In this document: positions 50,001 to 56,911 of the stretch, piece after piece
Layout: each line of letters starts with the position of its first letter
How positions within the stretch are numbered: the first letter of the stretch is position 1
NCBI GenBank assembly: GCA_937124615.1
Contig: CAKZKR010000038.1
Location: 1 to 56,911, forward strand
DNA from: an uncultured bacterium
GTDB taxonomy: Bacteria; Hydrogenedentota; Hydrogenedentia; Hydrogenedentales; Hydrogenedentaceae
Direction: 5' to 3'
Length of the DNA: 56,911 nucleotides
Translations under genes and position numbers: made by a program
Notes under the pieces: generated by a model
The model's database searches: none
The model's input: only the letters and a program-made list of their open reading frames with translations
Told to the model about the DNA's origin: nothing

Positions 50001-50738
50001 ATGGAATATTTCTTTTTTGAAAGGACTATCACCTTATTAGGGCAAGAAAAATTCTCAAAATTGACTTCTGCCCATGTCGCAATTTTTGGTCTAGGTGGTG
50101 TAGGTGGTTATGCTCTTGAAGCACTTGTCAGAGCAGGAATTGGAACAATTACCATTGTTGACTTTGATAAAATAGAAGAATCTAATATAAATCGACAAAT
50201 CCTGGCAACCTACTCTGATATTGGTAAGCTTAAAGTAGAAGTAGCAGAAAAACGAATGTTATCTATCAATCCTAAAGTGGTTATATATAAATTCCCTCTA
50301 TTCGTAAATTCCGAAAATATATACCATATTCTCCAAAGTGGGTTTCATTTTGCCATCGATGCTATTGATACTCTTAATTCAAAAATAGATTTATTGACTT
50401 CTTTGTATAATGAAAGAATACATACAGTTTCATGCATGGGAGCAGGTATGAAACTGGATCCATTATCTATTATGGTAGATGACATCTCAAAAACCCATAC
50501 CTGCCCATTAGCAAAAAATGTTCGAACAGAATTGAGAAAACGGGGCCTCACTCATGGTATACCCTGCGTTTTCTCAACAGAACCCCCAAAACAAAAACAA
50601 ATAACAACTAATTCTTTTGATGATATAAACACAAAAAACAACACAAATAAACAAATAATTGGGAGTGTCTCTTACATTCCGGGTATCTTTGGACTTATCT
50701 CTGCGGGTACCGTAATACAGCGAATTCTTAATTCATAA
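50001..50738 (+). CDS. tcdA: tRNA threonylcarbamoyladenosine dehydratase
   Basis: A 245-residue ThiF/MoeB-type ATP-dependent enzyme that dehydrates t6A to the cyclic form ct6A at tRNA position 37. It has RTITLLGQEKFSKLTSAHVA, the nucleotide-binding GLGGVGGYALEALVRAGIG, DFDKIEESNINRQILA, CMGAGMKLDPLSIMVDDISKT and CVFSTEPPKQ. It starts at the ATG at 50001, which has AAAGGA 9 bases upstream; a longer in-frame TTG start (49932) has none and adds a non-family extension. It ends 13 bp before the convergent propeller gene. Confidence 0.93.
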   Translation: MEYFFFERTITLLGQEKFSKLTSAHVAIFGLGGVGGYALEALVRAGIGTITIVDFDKIEESNINRQILATYSDIGKLKVEVAEKRMLSINPKVVIYKFPLFVNSENIYHILQSGFHFAIDAIDTLNSKIDLLTSLYNERIHTVSCMGAGMKLDPLSIMVDDISKTHTCPLAKNVRTELRKRGLTHGIPCVFSTEPPKQKQITTNSFDDINTKNNTNKQIIGSVSYIPGIFGLISAGTVIQRILNS

Positions 50739-50751
50739 ATCCACCTCTTTC

Positions 50752-52152
50752 TTATTTTATATCAGGTAAATCATCGCTATTTTCATCTTTGTATTCAAAT
50801 AGAAATATTTGTGAAAAATCTTTTCCATCTGAAGCCAACTGTCTCATCCCTCTTTCATCATAGGTCGGGACACAACGATTAAAAGCCACATACTTTCCAA
50901 ACCTTGATACTATCAAAGAATACGGTTTATTTCTCTTATACTTATCCGTAATAAAAACAAATTTCCCAAAATTTTCTCCTTCTCTTGCACATATAGCAAC
51001 AACTGCACCTTCACTAATGGAAAAAATTGTATTCCCCGATGGATGCCATCTTAGATTATCTTCCACACCATCGGGGAAATGTGTTATTTGAACAGGAGTT
51101 ATGTTCTCGAATAAATTCTGTTTGTCTGCTGTTATCATAAAGATTTGGGTCCTTCCATTTACATCTTTATCAAGATAAGCAATCTTTTTACCGTCATAAG
51201 ACCCTCGTACAATTCCTGAACAGTTAACTTTCGTTATCTTATGTATACGAATACCTTTCGGAGGTTCCGGGTATTCTTTACAGTCACCAGAAGTTGAAGA
51301 TTGAATGTCTACATTATCAGGTATTTCTACAACACAAAGATAATCTACAAAAGACTCCCCTTCTTTTACAGTTCCAACAAAGGCTCTATATTTTCCTTCC
51401 ACACCGACCCATGAATCCCCCAATGCTTTAACAAATTCTCCCTCTTTTGCTTTTTCCATAGGCACTACTTTTACAAGTACAGCAAAGTAATATTCTGCAT
51501 TTGGAACAAATTTATTTGTTTTCTCAAAATAGGCAATTGTTCTACCATAGTGTGGGAGTAACCAATCATCATAAGTACAACCAATTCTCTCACCATTTAA
51601 AGAATACTCATGACGATGAGTTCCTCCCCTATGGGATCCTGAAAGAATACCCGCCTCACAAGAAATTGTACGGAAATCAACCCAGCTTTTGATAGTTCTT
51701 TCCGTATCTTCTTTTATTAAAATAATACAACCCCTTCTATTGATTTTTGCATAAGTATTTTCAGGAAAGGCTCTTTGATTTACATTATGAACATCAGGAC
51801 CGTGGATAAAAATTAATGAATTATCCTTTGGATGAAAAGAAACCGCTCCCACCCCTGGAGCAGGTTTTGTTCCAATTCGTATTTTTTCAGGTTGATATAC
51901 TTTATATTCTTTTCCTGAGGATACCTCTACAATCTCAATACTTATACAATTTTCAATCCCATAACCTAAGGTCCCCCTTGTGTCATAGCATAAGAATCTA
52001 TCGTCATATGAAAAGTTATCATTATTATCTAATTCGTGATTTTTTGTTGTATATGTTAATTGGTACACAGGGAAAAAATCGCTTTCTGAATGTAGAATTT
52101 CATTAGACATCAAGATAAGAGAGTAAAACATCAAATTCATTACGAGATACAT
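50752..52152 (-). CDS. Exported beta-propeller protein, DUF3748-like (YidR type)
   Basis: A 466-residue protein. The N-terminus (about 20 hydrophobic residues from the ATG at 52152) looks like a signal peptide or anchor. The body resembles the DUF3748 family: NHELDNNDNFSYDDRFLCYD, PAPGVGAVSFHPKDNSLIFI, LSGSHRGGTHRHEYSLNGER, then WHPSGNTIFSISEGA, which read as TolB/WD-like propeller blades. DUF3748 has no assigned biochemical role. AAGGG lies 8 bases before the ATG chosen; a longer reading frame starts at 52224 inside the terminator hairpin and is unlikely. Function unknown, possibly a periplasmic binding protein. Confidence 0.85.
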   Translation of the reverse strand: MYLVMNLMFYSLILMSNEILHSESDFFPVYQLTYTTKNHELDNNDNFSYDDRFLCYDTRGTLGYGIENCISIEIVEVSSGKEYKVYQPEKIRIGTKPAPGVGAVSFHPKDNSLIFIHGPDVHNVNQRAFPENTYAKINRRGCIILIKEDTERTIKSWVDFRTISCEAGILSGSHRGGTHRHEYSLNGERIGCTYDDWLLPHYGRTIAYFEKTNKFVPNAEYYFAVLVKVVPMEKAKEGEFVKALGDSWVGVEGKYRAFVGTVKEGESFVDYLCVVEIPDNVDIQSSTSGDCKEYPEPPKGIRIHKITKVNCSGIVRGSYDGKKIAYLDKDVNGRTQIFMITADKQNLFENITPVQITHFPDGVEDNLRWHPSGNTIFSISEGAVVAICAREGENFGKFVFITDKYKRNKPYSLIVSRFGKYVAFNRCVPTYDERGMRQLASDGKDFSQIFLFEYKDENSDDLPDIK

Positions 52153-52207
52153 ACCATATACCCTTTTTAAAATCCAAAATATAAATATTATTGAATTTTT
52201 ACAAACA

Positions 52208-52238
52208 AAGACTGCTGGACACATTATCCAGCAGTCTT
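52208..52238 (-). terminator. Hairpin terminator after the giant surface protein gene
   Basis: AAGACTGCTGGA (52208-52219) pairs perfectly with TCCAGCAGTCTT (52227-52238), a 12 bp stem with a 7-base loop, read downstream of the stop at 52266. The T-run (TTTGTTTGT on the minus strand) is short, so efficiency is uncertain. A partial copy of the stem (AAGACTGCAA) precedes it. Confidence 0.7.
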
Positions 52239-52265
52239 TATCTCAATTGCAGTCTTTCGTTCTTT

Positions 52266-55200
52266 TTACGAGTTTTGTTTCTTCGCCTTTCTCTCAAATT
52301 GCTTTACAAAGTAAATACCTAAAACTGTAATCACCATTACGAGAGCAATATAACCAAACAAATTACCCGCCGGTATCTCAGGAGAAACATTCAGTCGAAT
52401 CCGATTAGATACCTTTGTTTCTGGTTCATAAGTTTGTGTCTGTTCATTCCATATTTCACCACTATCACTTACAATCACATAATAATCACCAGAATCAGAA
52501 ACTTGCAGGTCATTAAGCGACAATATCGGGGAATCTCCACCAACGGTATACACAGTCTTCGTCTTAAGGTCATCGTGTTGCCATAGGTAGTGTAATGGAG
52601 GAACACCACCACTTACAATTACTTCAAAGGTATATGATTCACCCACTTTCTTTTCTACTTCTGGGTCCCCTGAAATTACAGGCGTCGACAAATGATTATA
52701 AATTGTTAGAGATAATGCATCTGTCCATATTGTTCCACGAGCATCAGTTACACTGCAATAATATACACCTGAATCTGCTATTGTTACATCATATAATGTT
52801 AAATATGCAGTATACGGATCACCAAAACTATATATCGGACTTCCAATAGCATTTCCTGGAGCCGTTCCATTCTTATACCATTGATAGGTTCTCATCCCTT
52901 TTCCGCCCTGAGTTGTAACACTAAGTCGGACTTCTGCTGTACCAGCATACGCTTTGCCTGGATTCTCTGTTTCTATTATTTCTAACGGGTCACCAACGAT
53001 TAGGTAAGCTTTTTGAGAGATTACATATCCAGCAAAGTTTGTAACTACGACATCGTAATTCCCCTCATCCTCAGGTCGAGCTCCGATTATCTGCAAGGTA
53101 CTGGTTGAAGTACCCGGCAAAGCATTAAGAGTGGCTCCAAATATACGAATACCGTCATTTGTTAGATTACTTCCATTGAATCTCCACTGATAGGTAACAT
53201 TTGTGCCACTATATGCAGTTATAGATAATGTTACTGCACCACCTTCATCGACTTGTTTATTTGTTGGTTGAACAACAATTGTTGGCGGGTCATTTACTTT
53301 AAGATAGACAACCACAGACTCTACATGTCCTTGCGAATTATCAACTCGCACATAGTAATAACCTTCATTGGCTTCTTGAGCACCCTGACCAATCGGAGGT
53401 CCTAAAATATTGTAAATAGCATAGGAAGGACCTGAACCTTGATATACAATATTCTCAGGGCATGGTTGAGGTGTACTACAAACTGCAGGAGGAGGAGGCA
53501 TTGTTTCACCATCTAAATCAGCGGGGAAGAAATACCATCTATATGTCAGTACACCAGACCCCCCCGCAGACACAACAAAGTTCACTGCCTGACCTGGATT
53601 TACAGACTTAGAAGTCGGCTGAACCATTATCGCTGGGTCTCGAATTTCTAAATATGCAGGATCCGTAGGAACACCTAATAAGTTTCCACCATTAAACACT
53701 CTGCAACGATAATATGCATTTTCGATAACATTTAATATATTTGCAGTTATTGTATAGCCCGGTGGATTTCCAGAAGGTGATGTCCCTATAGGATAAGAAC
53801 CTGACTGTCCCGGGATATTTGTCCATGGTCCACTTGAACTTGGAGCCTTTTGCCATTGCCACCAGATAGGCAATGCTCCTGTCACTCGTGTCTGGAATGT
53901 AACATTTGCGTTAGGAGGTGCCGATATATTTGTTGGATGTTCTAAAATTCTTACACCATCATAAACATTTAATTTTGCAGGTTGTGATATCGCCTCTCCA
54001 GCATCATTCATAACCTTAACACGATACCAACCCTGGTTTATCTCACTTATGGAAGAAATGATATATGTTTTCTCTCTTGCAGCTGCTCCTGGCAAATCGT
54101 AAAAGTTTCCACTTGGGGGAACTGTTTCCGGAGGAAGTTCCGGAGGCTCCAATTGTGGAGCAAACTGCCATTGATAACCTCTACTAACAACTGTATAGTC
54201 AATTGTCGGGTCAATACCGGGAGCTGGTGGCGGGTCCGTTGATTTAAGTGTCTCAACATTGAATGAAACCAACATATTAGGATACTCATTCACATCTTGC
54301 GGGTTTTGAGTTATAATCGGAGATTGAAGTACATTTAAGAAAGCATCCCTTGAGAAAACATCACCTGCATTATTTCTTAACCGAACTCGATACCATCCCT
54401 GTAGTGCTTCTGTAACTGTCAAAATCTCGTAAGAACTACCTGTAGCACCTATTATCTCCCGAAATGTTCCATCTGTATTGCGGAACCACTGATACTGTAT
54501 AGTAGATGAACTCTGTGCCACAACAGTAAATTTTGCATAGCCATTAGGCCAAACTGCAACATCTGTAGGTTGTTGTGTTATTTGAGCCAATTGTAATAAG
54601 GTTACCTGTGCATCGTATGGAACTGTTGTTGTCCAAATCTGTCCTGGCAGCAACTCTCCCGTTCCATTATTTATCCTTTTTGGAGAAGCTGGAGGATTTG
54701 CCGATGCATTATCTACTTTTATATATAAACCAGAAAATGTTGTGTCGGCCGATTCATTAATCACAAAAATCTGGTCAAATTCTTTGAACGGACTATAATT
54801 ATTTCCAGATCCAAAATTAAGTCGTTTCAATACCACTCGAGGAGTCATCGGTGGAGCTCCCTCGGGTATAACCTGATTGGGCGTTATTGCATTTACAAAA
54901 CTCTCATTCCAGTATGGAGACTGCAAAAGTCCTTCTACTGAAGGTCCCTGTATCAATTGTGGAATATAAGGGTGTTTATAATAATGATTTGGAAACCTAT
55001 TTTCGTCTGTAAAGTTAGAAATCCCTTGAATTGAAGGATTCGTTGTAGAACCACGAACTAAAGTTGGAGTTGAAAGAGAAGTATGAGGTTGATATGCATT
55101 TATCAAGGTATCATTCATATTGGAAATAACGGTTACTTTACCATTATTTTCTGCAGAAGCATCTCGGGCTCCCCCTGCTGTAACTACAAGGTTATTTGCA

Positions 55201-56696
55201 ATAACCACTGAACCGTGTAGTTTCACCATACCAGGAGTTGCATAACCACCATTACCACCAGAACCGCCATTACCACCTATTCCACCGTTGCCACCAGAAC
55301 CACCTAAACTACCATCCCCCCCTCTCCCACCATTACCTCCTTTTAAAGTAAAGAAGATCAAATTTACCACTTCTCCGGGTTGTCCTGACTGTCCAAAACC
55401 TCTACCTGTAGAGGGATAGCCTGTCTGGGGGCCACCGGATTGTCCCATTGCAGGTGCTGGAGAACCCGAAGAACCTGTTGTCGGCGATGTACATGAAACA
55501 TCAACTGTCATAAGAGATGGTACTCTTAGTAATCCACGAGCAGACAAAATTATGGCACCCCCACCATTCGCACCCGTACCTCCGTTGCCACCACTTCCTC
55601 CAATACCACCGTTTCCTCCTCGACCTCCATCACCACCTTTACCACTGGCTCCTCCATCACCCCCATTCGCCCTATCAATCAGGTACTCGCCTGCACCGCC
55701 GCCACCACCACTACCACCACTTGCACCACCACCTCCACCCCCACCCTGGCCTCCACCCTGCCCGCCGCCACCACCGCCTCCACCACCACCGCCAGCACCT
55801 CCAAATAAATCTAAAGTATTTACAGGAACATTAAATACTCCACTTTGACCATTTCCACCATTTTGTCCACTCTCACCTTGTTGACCGGTAATCCCACTTG
55901 TACCAGAACTACCCGCATTAAAACCGGGGCCTCCTGGATTCCCATTGAAAGCAGCTGTCGAACCACCGCTACCAGCAGAGCCCACGGCGGTAGAACCTGA
56001 ACCATTACCTCCACCAGTTCCTCCTATTGTTCCACCTTGTCCCAAAAAACCTCCTGATGGTCCCCCCTGTGTACCGAATCCATAAGTACCTGGGGCACCT
56101 GCACCACCATTTTGTCCAGCAAAACCATTTTGTCCGGGGGAACCATTTGAACCTGCCACACCATCTTGTCCGGGCTGTCCATGTTGCCAAAAACTATCTG
56201 CACCCTCACCTCCTGGTCTGCTCGGGCCACCGGCTCCACCCGAACCTGCAGACGAACCCCCCGGGCGTCCAGCACCACCCGTTCCTCCGGCACCACCAAC
56301 ACCTCCACCTGAGCGGCCAGCAATAGAACCATTCACATTAAACGATGAGGCAACGCTCATATCACGATAAGCCGATAAAGCTAATGGTCTTGAGCCCAAT
56401 ACATTTATTGTCACTCCTGCCGAAATATTGACATTTTTAAATCTATAAACGGCCACACCTCCTTCATTGCTCGCAATATGACTGAATGGCGTAGCACCAT
56501 TTTGACCGGTCATGGTCAACGCATCTGTATTAAATACCAGTGTTGACCCACTTGGAGCATTTAAATCAGGACCATTAGGGTCTCCGACATAATATGCCGA
56601 AGCAGTTTGAGCCTCTGTATCTGATATCAGTATTAACAAACAAATAACAAATACTGATAAAAGAACAGCATTTCTTATTAATTCTTTTTTCTTCAT
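52266..56696 (-). CDS. Giant Gly-rich, Ig-like surface protein with C-terminal membrane anchor
   Basis: A 1476-residue exported protein. The ATG at 56696 is preceded by AAGGAGGAAGG. The signal (residues ~1-32) ends SDTEAQTASA. Residues ~125-490 are extremely Gly-rich repeats (GGVGGAGGTGGAGRPGG, GGNGGRGGDGSLGGSGG), reminiscent of adhesin or PE-PGRS-type beta helices. Residues ~700-1435 hold about seven Ig-like modules, each opening with a Q-P-like start and a W in the core (QQPTDVAVWPNG, QNPQDVNEYPN, EHPTNISAPPN, VQPTSKSVNPG, VQPTNKQVDEG, then two further). The end has a hydrophobic helix (FGYIALVMVITVLGIYFV) and a basic tail (KQFERKAKKQNS), a cell-envelope anchor pattern. It probably functions in adhesion or as a surface layer. 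Confidence 0.87.
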   Translation of the reverse strand: MKKKELIRNAVLLSVFVICLLILISDTEAQTASAYYVGDPNGPDLNAPSGSTLVFNTDALTMTGQNGATPFSHIASNEGGVAVYRFKNVNISAGVTINVLGSRPLALSAYRDMSVASSFNVNGSIAGRSGGGVGGAGGTGGAGRPGGSSAGSGGAGGPSRPGGEGADSFWQHGQPGQDGVAGSNGSPGQNGFAGQNGGAGAPGTYGFGTQGGPSGGFLGQGGTIGGTGGGNGSGSTAVGSAGSGGSTAAFNGNPGGPGFNAGSSGTSGITGQQGESGQNGGNGQSGVFNVPVNTLDLFGGAGGGGGGGGGGGQGGGQGGGGGGGASGGSGGGGGAGEYLIDRANGGDGGASGKGGDGGRGGNGGIGGSGGNGGTGANGGGAIILSARGLLRVPSLMTVDVSCTSPTTGSSGSPAPAMGQSGGPQTGYPSTGRGFGQSGQPGEVVNLIFFTLKGGNGGRGGDGSLGGSGGNGGIGGNGGSGGNGGYATPGMVKLHGSVVIANNLVVTAGGARDASAENNGKVTVISNMNDTLINAYQPHTSLSTPTLVRGSTTNPSIQGISNFTDENRFPNHYYKHPYIPQLIQGPSVEGLLQSPYWNESFVNAITPNQVIPEGAPPMTPRVVLKRLNFGSGNNYSPFKEFDQIFVINESADTTFSGLYIKVDNASANPPASPKRINNGTGELLPGQIWTTTVPYDAQVTLLQLAQITQQPTDVAVWPNGYAKFTVVAQSSSTIQYQWFRNTDGTFREIIGATGSSYEILTVTEALQGWYRVRLRNNAGDVFSRDAFLNVLQSPIITQNPQDVNEYPNMLVSFNVETLKSTDPPPAPGIDPTIDYTVVSRGYQWQFAPQLEPPELPPETVPPSGNFYDLPGAAAREKTYIISSISEINQGWYRVKVMNDAGEAISQPAKLNVYDGVRILEHPTNISAPPNANVTFQTRVTGALPIWWQWQKAPSSSGPWTNIPGQSGSYPIGTSPSGNPPGYTITANILNVIENAYYRCRVFNGGNLLGVPTDPAYLEIRDPAIMVQPTSKSVNPGQAVNFVVSAGGSGVLTYRWYFFPADLDGETMPPPPAVCSTPQPCPENIVYQGSGPSYAIYNILGPPIGQGAQEANEGYYYVRVDNSQGHVESVVVYLKVNDPPTIVVQPTNKQVDEGGAVTLSITAYSGTNVTYQWRFNGSNLTNDGIRIFGATLNALPGTSTSTLQIIGARPEDEGNYDVVVTNFAGYVISQKAYLIVGDPLEIIETENPGKAYAGTAEVRLSVTTQGGKGMRTYQWYKNGTAPGNAIGSPIYSFGDPYTAYLTLYDVTIADSGVYYCSVTDARGTIWTDALSLTIYNHLSTPVISGDPEVEKKVGESYTFEVIVSGGVPPLHYLWQHDDLKTKTVYTVGGDSPILSLNDLQVSDSGDYYVIVSDSGEIWNEQTQTYEPETKVSNRIRLNVSPEIPAGNLFGYIALVMVITVLGIYFVKQFERKAKKQNS
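55215..56340 (-). repeat. Gly-codon-rich imperfect coding repeat
   Basis: About 1.1 kb of imperfect repeats of Gly-Gly-x codons (plus-strand ccaccattaccacca-like units), encoding residues ~120-490 of the surface protein. Periodicity is 3 and 9 bases, and copies are diverged. The GC content is clearly above the rest of the window. It is coding sequence, not a mobile or CRISPR repeat. Confidence 0.8.
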
Positions 56697-56775
56697 TATC
56701 CTTCCTCCTTTGTCAAATAACAATAATTTGTCGTAATATTTTATAACTCCTCAATTACATACTTATCTTAATCTA

Positions 56776-56804
56776 ATTATACACCTTTTTCTCGATAAAA
56801 TCAA
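56776..56804 (-). promoter_or_regulatory. Sigma70-type promoter for the surface protein gene
   Basis: On the minus strand: TTGATT (56799-56804), a 17-base spacer and a perfect TATAAT (56776-56781). Transcription would begin near 56769, leaving a leader of about 73 bases with GGAGG before the ATG at 56696. Confidence 0.6.
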
Positions 56805-56839
56805 TAAAAAATTCTTTGATTAATAATATATTAAATAAA

Positions 56840-56911
56840 TTATGGTCCTGGATTATAACCGTCTTCTCCATTTGTGTTACAGTGGTACCTACTTCCCGTT
56901 GAATTAAAAAA
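56840..56911 (-). CDS. Partial CDS, C-terminal 23 residues (start outside window)
   Basis: On the minus strand an open frame enters at the window edge and ends at a TAA (56840-56842), with readable residues STGSRYHCNTNGEDGYNPGP. The composition, with Gly, Asn and a Cys near the end, recalls C-termini of prepilin-like proteins, but this is too short to name. It would lie upstream of the surface-protein gene, separated by the promoter region. The frame could also be chance. Confidence 0.35.
   Translation of the reverse strand, partial: FFNSTGSRYHCNTNGEDGYNPGP

Noticed and set aside
52153-52224. Longer start (52224) for the DUF3748-like gene
   Set aside because: It would begin inside the terminator hairpin; the ATG at 52152 has AAGGG at good spacing and directly precedes a signal-like segment.
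55552-55848. Proline-rich plus-strand open frame (98 codons) opposite the surface protein gene
   Set aside because: It is the mirror of the Gly-rich codons (GGN read backwards gives NCC), has no ribosome site and no independent support.
55215-56340. Regular short repeats that could suggest a CRISPR-like or satellite array
   Set aside because: Units are diverged, with 3-base periodicity and an intact reading frame, so this is coding repeat. No spacer-repeat structure or cas genes were seen.
1-56911. tRNA, rRNA, transposase, integrase, attachment-site or phage genes
   Set aside because: Intergenic spacers are short (all under ~290 bp) and show no cloverleaf ends or T-loop consensus; no protein with mobile-element motifs is present.

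Overview
This is an AT-rich chromosomal window packed with genes (estimated mid-30s % GC by eye). It comes from a Gram-negative-type bacterium: there are predicted lipoproteins, lipoprotein signal peptidase II, an RND efflux system and many Sec signal peptides. The exported proteins are long and mosaic (PKD repeats, carboxypeptidase-regulatory-like domains, Ig-like domains, Gly-rich repeats). Together with the glycan-cleaving enzymes and low GC, they suggest an uncultured lineage of the PVC/Hydrogenedentes kind. That placement is an inference from style and was not tested by phylogeny. I saw no tRNA, rRNA, CRISPR array, transposase, integrase or phage gene, and no gene-free stretch longer than about 290 bp.

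Layout. 1-2049 (+): the 3' part of a pilus-assembly-like exported protein, then an exported helical-repeat protein. 2060-10329 (-): a GH78 alpha-L-rhamnosidase, a glycerol-1-phosphate-dehydrogenase-like enzyme, and a 1588-residue lipoprotein with seven PKD repeats, a PqaA-type alpha/beta-hydrolase and a C45-like Ntn-hydrolase domain. 10615-18710 (+): an RND efflux operon of one adaptor and two inner-membrane pumps; the first pump has a large extra hydrophobic insertion. 18833-23872 (+): tpiA-secG-murA-hisD-hisC. 23907-27504 (-): a winged-helix regulator with a membrane partner, then a lipase and CoA-transferase pair. 27621-30119 (+): CBS protein, ilvE, a small membrane protein and a class II aldolase. 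30116-31042 (-): a membrane protein with a caspase/CHAT-like His-Cys domain. 31198-31464: rpsT.

31473-37091 (-): a secreted or periplasmic cluster made of RidA, a TPR-gluzincin protein, and two carboxypeptidase-regulatory-like proteins, one ending in a thioredoxin fold that lacks CxxC. 37262-39431 (+): a membrane acyltransferase and a BNR sialidase-like protein. 39428-41710 (-): a long coiled coil capped by an MshEN domain, divergent from a small HTH protein. 42337-43568 (-): 2-Cys peroxiredoxin and ferritin, with a superoxide dismutase further on at 49266, giving an oxidative-stress group. 43753-47578 (+): lspA, a small exported protein, a REC-PAS-GGDEF diguanylate cyclase, a TIM-barrel epimerase and pdxH. 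47672-49229 (+): a TetR regulator with a clear palindromic operator, and an esterase. 50001-50738 (+): tcdA. 50752-56696 (-): a DUF3748-like propeller protein and a giant Gly-rich/Ig-like surface protein. The last bases hold the 3' end of another minus-strand gene.

The genes suggest a heterotroph that attacks deoxy-sugar- and sialic-acid-like glycans, displays large surface proteins, tolerates oxygen stress and uses cyclic-di-GMP. The best candidates for new biology are the PKD-PqaA-C45 fusion whose expected Cys nucleophile is Thr, the membrane caspase/CHAT-like protein, the RND pump with extra membrane segments, and the ATPase-free coiled-coil MshEN protein.
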